Part shown: positions 1-4,896 of the stretch, in pieces | Numbering within the stretch: the stretch's first letter is position 1 | Layout: each line of letters opens with the position of its first letter | Assembly (NCBI GenBank): GCA_030639035.1 | Contig: DAOWDM010000156.1 | Location: 1 to 5,705 of the forward strand | Source: Alphaproteobacteria bacterium | GTDB lineage: Bacteria; Pseudomonadota; Alphaproteobacteria; DAOWDM01 | Reading direction: 5' to 3' | Length of the DNA stretch: 5,705 bases | Made by a program: the position numbers and the translations under genes | Notes under the pieces: generated by a model | Seen by the model: the letters and a program-made list of their open reading frames with translations, nothing else | Told to the model about the DNA's origin: nothing | The model's database searches: none

Positions 1-198
1 TTCATCTTTACGCTGTCTTAGTGTCATTTCAGCAACAGAAGCCATAGGTTCTACATCATCAGTATCAACTTCTTTTAGCTGTTCGATAAAATCAACAATA
101 CCTGACAATTCCCCTGCAAGCCCTTCTAGTTCTTCATCAGGAACATTAATCCTAGATAGAACTGCAATTTTTTTAACAGTAGCTTTATTCAGCGACAT
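1..198 (-). CDS. gatC: Aspartyl/glutamyl-tRNA amidotransferase subunit C, 5' part
   Basis: GatC is the small subunit of the cytoplasmic GatCAB complex, which converts Glu-tRNA(Gln) and/or Asp-tRNA(Asn) into Gln-tRNA(Gln) and/or Asn-tRNA(Asn). It clamps the GatA amidase and GatB kinase subunits together. The visible 66 residues start MSLNKATVKKIAVLSRINV, followed by the family's pattern of a helix with ELSGIVDFIEQL (about residues 30-41), then EVDTDDVEPM (about 43-52) and a LRQRKDE segment. This is the usual order of conserved GatC blocks. The family is about 95 residues long, so about 30 residues, and probably gatA and gatB, lie beyond the left edge. The ATG is at 198-196. A GGAG ribosome-binding site (complement of 211-214) lies 12 bases upstream. 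The gene is divergent from ruvX with a 63-bp gap. The identification is by recognised sequence pattern and is strong. Confidence 0.93.
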   Translation of the reverse strand, partial: MSLNKATVKKIAVLSRINVPDEELEGLAGELSGIVDFIEQLKEVDTDDVEPMASVAEMTLRQRKDE

Positions 199-261
199 AA
201 TATTTTTAGTCTCCGTAAAAAATAAATTTACTCCACAGTAATATGCAAGGTATCATTCAGC

Positions 262-747
262 ATGACAAACTTCAAGACAGACATGACTCCTTTGGAGCTT
301 AAAGAACAGTTATCATACGGCAAAGCCCTTTTAGGGCTGGATTTCGGTGAAAAAACTATTGGATTGGCCTTATCAGATTTGACCTTAATAATTGCCTCCC
401 CATATAAAACTATAAAACGAACTTCTATTAATAAAGATATTTACGAGCTTATTGATGTAATAAAAGAGCTTAATATCGGAGGACTTGTATTCGGACTCCC
501 AAAAATGATGAGCGGTTTAGAAGGAGAACGTGCAGCAAAAACACGTAAATTTGCAAGCAGGCTTCAAGCTAAAATAGATATACCAATTACATTTTGGGAC
601 GAAAGATTCTCATCTGCCGCTGTTGAGCGTATAATGATACAAGAAGCTGACTTAAGCCGAAAAAAACGCAAAAAGAATATAGACAAAGCCGCCGCCGCTT
701 ATATCCTGCAAGGATTCCTTGATTTCATTGCACTTGCAAAGCTTTAA
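262..747 (+). CDS. ruvX: RuvX/YqgF family RNase H-fold nuclease (putative Holliday junction resolvase / pre-16S rRNA nuclease)
   Basis: The 161-residue product belongs to the YqgF family, known for maturation of the 16S rRNA 5' end in E. coli and proposed as a Holliday junction resolvase. All family motifs are visible: LGLDFGEKTIGLALSD (24-39) with the first acidic residue at D27; GLPKMMSGLEGERA (78-91), a variant of the common GLPxxxxGxEG loop; FWDERFSS (111-118) with E114; and NIDKAAAAYILQGFLD (139-154) with D141. These supply the expected acidic metal-binding set, so the enzyme looks intact. The length is slightly above the usual 135-155 because of about 20 extra N-terminal residues. Met8 (283) is an alternative start, but ATG 262 has an AAGG at 248-251 with 11-base spacing. 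I saw no near-consensus promoter in the 63-bp gap to the divergent gatC. The gatC/ruvX neighbourhood is one I know from Alphaproteobacteria. Confidence 0.93.
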   Translation: MTNFKTDMTPLELKEQLSYGKALLGLDFGEKTIGLALSDLTLIIASPYKTIKRTSINKDIYELIDVIKELNIGGLVFGLPKMMSGLEGERAAKTRKFASRLQAKIDIPITFWDERFSSAAVERIMIQEADLSRKKRKKNIDKAAAAYILQGFLDFIALAKL

Positions 748-755
748 ACAAGCTG

Positions 756-784
756 TTGACTTGGACAAAAAACTGCAATATAAT
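756..784 (+). promoter_or_regulatory. Sigma70-type promoter for the pentapeptide-repeat gene
   Basis: TTGACT (756-761; 5 of 6 matches to the -35 consensus) is followed after exactly 17 bases by TATAAT (779-784; perfect -10). It begins 9 bases after the ruvX stop codon and would start transcription at about 791, giving a leader of about 33 bases before the ATG at 824. It is by far the best promoter match in the window. It implies that the pentapeptide-repeat gene, and perhaps the acetyltransferase gene after it, is expressed independently of ruvX. Confidence 0.8.
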
Positions 785-823
785 ACATAAATTGAAAGAA
801 AAAATTTAATGGGGCTTTAGCAA

Positions 824-1564
824 ATGAAAAACTATCAGATTAAAGATACTAGCGGAAAATTGCTTTTTCAAACAGGAGCTGAAAGTCTTAAAGAGTGTGT
901 TGAGATTGCTGTTAAAAATAAAGTTAGCTTAAAAAATGCCCAACTTATGGGAAGCGGTGCATGTGTTGATCTTTCTGGAGCAAACCTAAGAGGGGCTGAT
1001 CTTGAAGGAGCGAACTTAATAGGGGCAAACCTTTCAGGGGCAAACCTTTCAATGGCAAACCTTAAAGATGCTGTTTTAGATGTCAATTCTATTTGGAAAC
1101 GTCGTGGAAAAAGAACATCTACACCAGCTAATCTTCAATATGCAAGTTTCAGAGGGGCTAATCTTGAAAATGCTAAACTTTCTTGTGCAGAGTTAAAAGG
1201 AGCTGACTTTGCATACGCTAATCTTACAGGAGCTAAATTGAATTTTTGTGCAGATATTACAGATGTTAATTTTTCAAAAGCAATTCTTTTTGAGGCTAGT
1301 TTAGAGGGTTCTAACATTAAGAATACTAATTTTGAAAAAGCAATTGTTAAAAAAACCAATTTTGAAAGAACCAGCTTAGTAAACGTTAATTTCAAAAAGG
1401 CTAAGTTTTGGAATACAAAAATGGGCAATGCATCTTTTGCAAATGTAAAGTTCCCAAATTTTACAACTGAAGCTAAATGCAAAATCGAAGCAAAAGCAGG
1501 GATTGTAAAAGACAAAATATACAATATTAAGATGAAAGAGAATATGGCTTATTATAAACGGTAA
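824..1564 (+). CDS. Pentapeptide-repeat protein
   Basis: The 246-residue product is built from A(N/D)LXX-type pentapeptide repeats, which are known to fold into a right-handed four-sided beta-helix. Central Leu/Phe residues recur every five positions in three runs: 50-85 (8 repeats, canonical A-N/D-L), 104-139 (8 repeats), and 145-210 (14 repeats, more Phe, Lys, Asn and Thr). The first two runs are separated by a basic loop at about 86-103 (contains KRRGKR). A one-residue slip occurs between 139 and 145. Residues 1-45 form a non-repeat cap with a KDTSGKLLFQT strand-like segment, as in many proteins of this family. The tail after 211 is Lys-rich and not repetitive. No signal peptide or membrane segment is seen, so it is probably cytoplasmic. 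GGGG at 811-814 lies 9 bases before the ATG. The function is unknown; some relatives (Qnr, MfpA) mimic DNA and bind gyrase, but nothing here shows that. The 3' end appears truncated relative to an ancestral frame (see 1565-1699). Confidence 0.93.
   Translation: MKNYQIKDTSGKLLFQTGAESLKECVEIAVKNKVSLKNAQLMGSGACVDLSGANLRGADLEGANLIGANLSGANLSMANLKDAVLDVNSIWKRRGKRTSTPANLQYASFRGANLENAKLSCAELKGADFAYANLTGAKLNFCADITDVNFSKAILFEASLEGSNIKNTNFEKAIVKKTNFERTSLVNVNFKKAKFWNTKMGNASFANVKFPNFTTEAKCKIEAKAGIVKDKIYNIKMKENMAYYKR
968..1078 (+). repeat. Tandem 15-bp coding repeats of the first pentapeptide run
   Basis: This stretch encodes residues 49-85 and consists of imperfect 15-bp units, each giving one pentapeptide. 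Two adjacent units (1022-1036 and 1037-1051) are identical, reading ggggcaaacctttca, and the next unit (from 1052) keeps the gcaaacctt core. Identity at the DNA level here, against divergence in the later repeats, suggests recent unit duplication in this part of the gene. Confidence 0.85.
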
Positions 1565-1699
1565 TGAAGTGGTTCTACAGAACTATGTACAAGCAAAAGC
1601 CACAAAAAAAGCTGAAAAAAACACTATAAATGTTGTTGTTACTAATAAAGCTTAAAAAACGCTATAAATGTTGTTGTTACTAATAAATCTGAGCGTTAA
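1565..1699 (+). pseudogene. Probable decayed 3' end of the pentapeptide-repeat gene
   Basis: This gap after the pentapeptide-repeat stop reads as former coding sequence. If the C at 1559 is skipped, the frame passes the TAA at 1562-1564 and continues GNEVVLQNYV, then a Lys/Ala-rich stretch, then AEKNTINVVVTNK (1611-1649), to a TAA at 1653-1655. The next copy of the repeat carries a G-to-T change (1653) and one A fewer in its A-run. Repairing both gives AEKNAINVVVTNK followed by SER and a TAA at 1697-1699. With the three repairs the protein would be 291 residues. The remnant has no plausible start of its own and directly abuts the acetyltransferase gene. The reading is an inference from frame and repeat logic. 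The alternative is a non-coding spacer with a chance open frame. Confidence 0.5.
1611..1687 (+). repeat. Direct tandem duplication of about 39 bp
   Basis: Copy 1 (1611-1649, 39 bp) and copy 2 (1650-1687, 38 bp) are adjacent. They share a perfect 26-bp core (1624-1649 and 1662-1687) that begins ctataaatgttg. They differ at 1614/1653 (G/T), in the length of the A-run (7 versus 6), and at 1623/1661 (A/G). The unit length of 39 equals 13 codons, which fits an origin as an in-frame protein repeat. Both copies contain TATAAA, which could resemble a -10 element, but no matching -35 sequence was found. Confidence 0.88.
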
Positions 1700-1702
1700 C
1701 AC

Positions 1703-2161
1703 ATGGGTATTAATTTCAAGTTCTATAGTTTTGATGAGCTGTCTACACAACAGCTTTACGATGCATTAGAGTTGAGGCAGGTTGTTTTTACTCTTGAGCA
1801 AAATTCTGTGTGGGTTGATCTTGATAATAAAGATCAGGATAGCATGCATCTCTTAGGCTTTGATAAAAACAACAAGCTTGTAGCCTATGGCAGAGTTTCT
1901 CCTTCTGGCGTTTGTGGCGAAAATATTTCATTAAACAGAATAGTTGTGAGAAAATCCGATAGAGGTAGCGGGCTTGGGCAAGAAGTTATGAAGCATTTGC
2001 TCTCTCATGTTGCGGAAAACTATCCTTCTGATTCAATCGAAATAGAAGCAATACATTACTTAAAAAAATTCTATGAAAAGTTTGGATTTTCAGCAATCTC
2101 AGAAAAACACAAAGGAGCTGCTGATTGGTATTATTATGACATGATAAAAAAACCAGAATAG
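1703..2161 (+). CDS. elaA: GNAT family N-acetyltransferase, ElaA type
   Basis: The 152-residue product is a Gcn5-related acetyltransferase, which transfers an acetyl group from acetyl-CoA to an amine; the substrate of ElaA proteins is not established here. ElaA-like features are LYDALELRQVVFTLEQN (18-34) followed by D39, D41, and the H49-L-L-G block. The acetyl-CoA pyrophosphate loop is RGSGLG (87-92), preceded by the LNRIVVR strand (77-83). The C-terminal GNAT motif FYEKFGF (123-129) contains the Tyr (Y124) that often acts as general acid. The length matches E. coli ElaA (about 150), so the gene is complete. The start has only a weak ribosome-binding site, GAG at 1691-1693 with 9-base spacing, inside the remnant of the previous gene. 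No terminator or clear promoter separates it from the pentapeptide-repeat gene, so co-transcription is likely. The family call is strong; the elaA symbol rests on remembered similarity. Confidence 0.88.
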   Translation: MGINFKFYSFDELSTQQLYDALELRQVVFTLEQNSVWVDLDNKDQDSMHLLGFDKNNKLVAYGRVSPSGVCGENISLNRIVVRKSDRGSGLGQEVMKHLLSHVAENYPSDSIEIEAIHYLKKFYEKFGFSAISEKHKGAADWYYYDMIKKPE

Positions 2162-2206
2162 AAATAACTTCAAAAAAACATTTTTTTCTAGGTACGTGTC
2201 TAATTG

Positions 2207-2220
2207 TTTGGTTGACCAAA
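2207..2220. promoter_or_regulatory. Perfect palindrome upstream of glgP, possible operator
   Basis: TTTGGT-TG-ACCAAA is a perfect 6-bp inverted repeat with a 2-base centre, 61 bases before the glgP start. It overlaps a possible -35 (TTGACC, 2212-2217), which lacks a good -10, and it abuts another weak pair: TTGTTT (2204-2209) with TATTAC (2227-2232), 17-base spacing. A symmetric site on a promoter-like region suits a dimeric regulator, but none can be named. Short palindromes arise by chance in AT-rich DNA, so this is a tentative call. Confidence 0.3.
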
Positions 2221-2280
2221 GTTGTTTATTACGGTACGCAAAGCAGTTAATAACAAACATACTAGAAAAAAGGCATATAA

Positions 2281-4761
2281 ATGGAAAACCTACCGATTAA
2301 AGATGAGTTATGGATTAATGATAAAAGAAATTGGGATAACCCAGAATTCGTAAAACAGCAGCTACTAGACATACTAGTAGATAAGGTAGGCAAGCACCCA
2401 GGATATGCGACACCTCTTGATTGGTATCTTGCTATTTCATGCATGCTTAACGGTCTTCTCAATAGGCGTGAAGTTGTTACACACAAAAACCGTGTCGAGA
2501 AGAAATTCAAACGTGTTTACTACCTTTCGCTTGAATACTTGCTTGGTCGTCAGCTTGACAAAGTAATGGTAGACCTTGATTTAAAAGGAATTATTCAAGA
2601 TGTAATGAAAGGTCTTGGGCAGAACATTGATGAAATTGAAGCATGTGAGCAAGACCCTGCTCTTGGCAATGGCGGTCTTGGGCGTCTTGCAGCGTGTTTT
2701 ATGGATTCGATGGCTACTCAGGGATACCCTGGATATGGGTATGGTATTCGTTACGAGTACGGCATGTTCAATCAGGAAATACGAGACGGCAAACAGGTTG
2801 AGCACCCTGAAAACTGGCTTCGTTACGGCAATCCTTGGGAAACAAGCAGACCAGATGTCCGTTACCGTGTTCATTTCTTCGGTCGTGTAATCCTAAAAAG
2901 AGACGAGAATGGACGTGAAGTACGAGAATGGGTTGATACAGAACGTGTTACGGCTCAAGCTTATGACATGCCTGTTTCAGGTTATGATTCAGAAACAGTA
3001 GCTACTATGAGACTATGGTCAGCTCGTGCTACACGTGATTTTGACTTGTATAACTTCAACGAAGGAAACTACATTGAAGCTGTACGGGAAAAGACTTTAA
3101 CAGAAACTCTTTCTCGTGTTCTGTATCCAATGGATTCAACTCTTATGGGGCAGGAATTACGTCTCAAACAGGAATATTTTTTCGTCAGTGCATCTTTGCA
3201 AGACATATTGCACCGCTATTTGAGAAGAGGTGCTTCTTTAGATGATTTGCCAAAAGACATGGCTATTCAGCTTAATGATACTCACCCTGCATTAAGCGTC
3301 CCTGAACTGATGCGTCTTCTTATTGATGAGCATAATATTGGCTGGGATAAGGCATGGAGCTTAACAAGACAGGTGTTCTCTTACACAAACCACACTCTGC
3401 TTGCTGAAGCCTTGGAAACATGGCCAATCGAACAAATTGAGAGAATCCTTCCTCGTCATATAGAAATTATTTACCGCATAAATCATGACTTCTTAAAAGA
3501 AGTCCGCGATGCTTTTGCAGACGATTTGACGGCTTTGAGCAGAATGTCAATTATTGACAACAATAACCGTTGCGTACGCATGGCACATCTAGCAATTGTT
3601 GGAAGCCATAAAGTAAACGGAGTAGCTGCTCTTCATACAAAATTACTAAGAGAAAACGTATTTTCAGATTTCGATCAGATGACACCAGATAAATTCGTCA
3701 ACATGACGAATGGTGTTACTCCTCGCCGATGGCTTCTTACTGCTAATCCTAATTTATCCGAATTGATCAGCGAAAAAGTCGGAAAAGGTTGGATTAAGAA
3801 TCTTGACTTGCTTAAAGGTTTAACTTCTTTTGCAGATGACAAAGAATTCTGTAGCCGTTTTGCTGAAATCAAAAAAAGCAATAAACTTGCATTAGTTGAT
3901 TTTATAAAAGAAAGTACAGGAGTTACTGTTAACCCTGATGCTATGATGTGTTCACAAATCAAACGTATTCATGAATACAAACGCCAGCTTTTGAATCTTC
4001 TGCACGTAATTTATCGTTACAACATGATTAAAGACGGTAAAATTAACGGTGATTGTGTGCCTCGTACAGTTTTGTTCGGTGGCAAGGCTGCTCCTGGATA
4101 TTACATGGCTAAACAAATCATTCATTTGATAAATAATGTAGCAAATACTATTAATAATGATGATGCTGTTGGCGACCTATTAAAAGTTGTTTACATACCG
4201 AACTACAATGTAACATCTGCTGAAATTATTATTCCAGGAACAGAACTTTCCGAGCAAATTTCAACTGCAGGAACAGAGGCTTCAGGCACTGGAAACATGA
4301 AATTCGCTCTTAATGGTGCTTTGACTATTGGTACTCTTGACGGAGCAAATGTAGAAATCGCAGAGCAAGTCGGTGATGAAAATATTTTCATTTTCGGACT
4401 TAAAGTTGAAGAAGTAGAAAAACTTAAGAAAGATGGATACAATCCATATGATTTCTATAACAAAATACCTGAACTAAAACGCATTATCGACATGATTGAT
4501 GGTGGCTTTTTCTCTCCAGAAGAACCCAAACGCTTCTCTTCAATTATTGATTCTATTTTACGTGGAAAAGACAAGTACATGATTATGGCTGATTTTGAGT
4601 GTTATATCAAAATGCAGGAGAAAGTAGACCGTCAATACAAAGATTCAGACACATGGACACGCAAAGCCGTGCTGAATACAGCTAACGTAGGCTGTTTCTC
4701 AAGCGACCGCACAATCCATGAATATGCTAAAATAATTTGGGATATTAAAACTCTTACTTAA
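2281..4761 (+). CDS. glgP: Glycogen/starch (alpha-1,4-glucan) phosphorylase
   Basis: This GT35 enzyme cleaves terminal alpha-1,4-linked glucose from glycogen or maltodextrin with phosphate, giving glucose-1-phosphate; it acts in the cytoplasm and uses pyridoxal phosphate (PLP). The 826-residue product matches the usual bacterial length (about 800-830) and is intact. Visible landmarks: YYLSLEYLLGRQL near residue 80-92; LGNGGLGRLAACFMDSMA (128-145); GYGIRYEYGMFNQ; QLNDTHPAL (330-338); MTNGVTPRRWL (475-485); IKRIHEYKRQ (560-569); and the PLP-lysine motif EASGTGNMKF with Lys674, followed by LNGALTIGTLDGANVEI. The N-terminus lacks the regulatory phosphorylation segment of animal enzymes. The start is fixed by an in-frame TAA immediately before the ATG and a ribosome-binding AAAAAAGG ending at 2273 (7-base spacing). 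No glgA, glgB or glgC is in view. GlgP and MalP share these motifs, so the choice between glycogen and maltodextrin preference is open. It is followed by a strong terminator. Confidence 0.97.
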   Translation: MENLPIKDELWINDKRNWDNPEFVKQQLLDILVDKVGKHPGYATPLDWYLAISCMLNGLLNRREVVTHKNRVEKKFKRVYYLSLEYLLGRQLDKVMVDLDLKGIIQDVMKGLGQNIDEIEACEQDPALGNGGLGRLAACFMDSMATQGYPGYGYGIRYEYGMFNQEIRDGKQVEHPENWLRYGNPWETSRPDVRYRVHFFGRVILKRDENGREVREWVDTERVTAQAYDMPVSGYDSETVATMRLWSARATRDFDLYNFNEGNYIEAVREKTLTETLSRVLYPMDSTLMGQELRLKQEYFFVSASLQDILHRYLRRGASLDDLPKDMAIQLNDTHPALSVPELMRLLIDEHNIGWDKAWSLTRQVFSYTNHTLLAEALETWPIEQIERILPRHIEIIYRINHDFLKEVRDAFADDLTALSRMSIIDNNNRCVRMAHLAIVGSHKVNGVAALHTKLLRENVFSDFDQMTPDKFVNMTNGVTPRRWLLTANPNLSELISEKVGKGWIKNLDLLKGLTSFADDKEFCSRFAEIKKSNKLALVDFIKESTGVTVNPDAMMCSQIKRIHEYKRQLLNLLHVIYRYNMIKDGKINGDCVPRTVLFGGKAAPGYYMAKQIIHLINNVANTINNDDAVGDLLKVVYIPNYNVTSAEIIIPGTELSEQISTAGTEASGTGNMKFALNGALTIGTLDGANVEIAEQVGDENIFIFGLKVEEVEKLKKDGYNPYDFYNKIPELKRIIDMIDGGFFSPEEPKRFSSIIDSILRGKDKYMIMADFECYIKMQEKVDRQYKDSDTWTRKAVLNTANVGCFSSDRTIHEYAKIIWDIKTLT

Positions 4762-4786
4762 AGGCTGATACTTTAAAAACATCTAC

Positions 4787-4822
4787 AAAAAAACGGCTTC
4801 TATAAAAAGAAGCCGTTTTTTT
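4787..4822. terminator. Bidirectional intrinsic terminator between glgP and pepN
   Basis: CGGCTTC (4794-4800) pairs with GAAGCCG (4809-4815) around an 8-base loop. The stem is flanked by seven A (4787-4793) and seven T (4816-4822), so the hairpin has a U-tract in either direction. It lies 25 bases after the glgP stop and serves primarily glgP, but it would also stop read-through from the convergent pepN. Confidence 0.93.
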
Positions 4823-4845
4823 ATCTCAAAATTGAGTAAGTCAAA

Positions 4846-4877
4846 ATAAAAGGCTGACGAACTCGCCAGCCTTTTAT
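4846..4877 (-). terminator. Intrinsic terminator of pepN
   Basis: ATAAAAGGCTG (4846-4856) pairs perfectly with CAGCCTTTTAT (4867-4877) around a 10-base loop, an 11-bp stem. Read on the minus strand, it lies 19 bases after the pepN stop and runs into a T-rich stretch (complement of 4842-4850). It is the first hairpin met by transcripts from pepN, with the bidirectional hairpin at 4787-4822 as backup. Confidence 0.85.
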
Positions 4878-4896
4878 CAACATAGGAACTTATTTA

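Noticed and set aside
239..244. TAATAT as a -10 element for ruvX
   Set aside because: The position where a -35 should lie reads as A-rich sequence without resemblance, and the leader would be only a few bases long.
868..1524. Long open frames on the minus strand with repetitive Arg/Lys-Phe-Ala-Pro or Lys-Leu-Ala patterns
   Set aside because: They are the complement of the pentapeptide repeats: the 15-bp periodicity keeps the antisense frame open. No family resemblance or suitable start signals.
1564..1629. 21-codon frame starting at the ATG that overlaps the pentapeptide-repeat stop (TAATG)
   Set aside because: It encodes a Lys-rich peptide with no recognisable pattern, and the other frame of the same stretch gives the better explanation as a former gene tail.
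1625..1668. TATAAA in both copies of the tandem repeat as -10 elements for the acetyltransferase gene
   Set aside because: No reasonable -35 at 16-18 bases upstream of either copy; AT-rich repeat sequence explains the match.
824..2161. Pentapeptide-repeat protein plus GNAT acetyltransferase as a toxin-antitoxin or antibiotic-resistance pair
   Set aside because: The acetyltransferase is ElaA-like rather than a TacT-type toxin or an aminoglycoside enzyme, there is no small DNA-binding antitoxin, and the pentapeptide protein does not show Qnr architecture.
2172..2187. A7-CA-T7 inverted repeat after the acetyltransferase gene as a terminator
   Set aside because: The stem has no G:C pairs, so it would be too weak for a normal intrinsic terminator.
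2581..4442. Several open frames of 79-97 codons, plus and minus strand, inside the glycogen phosphorylase gene
   Set aside because: All lie wholly within a gene with full-length family motifs and show no family signature of their own.
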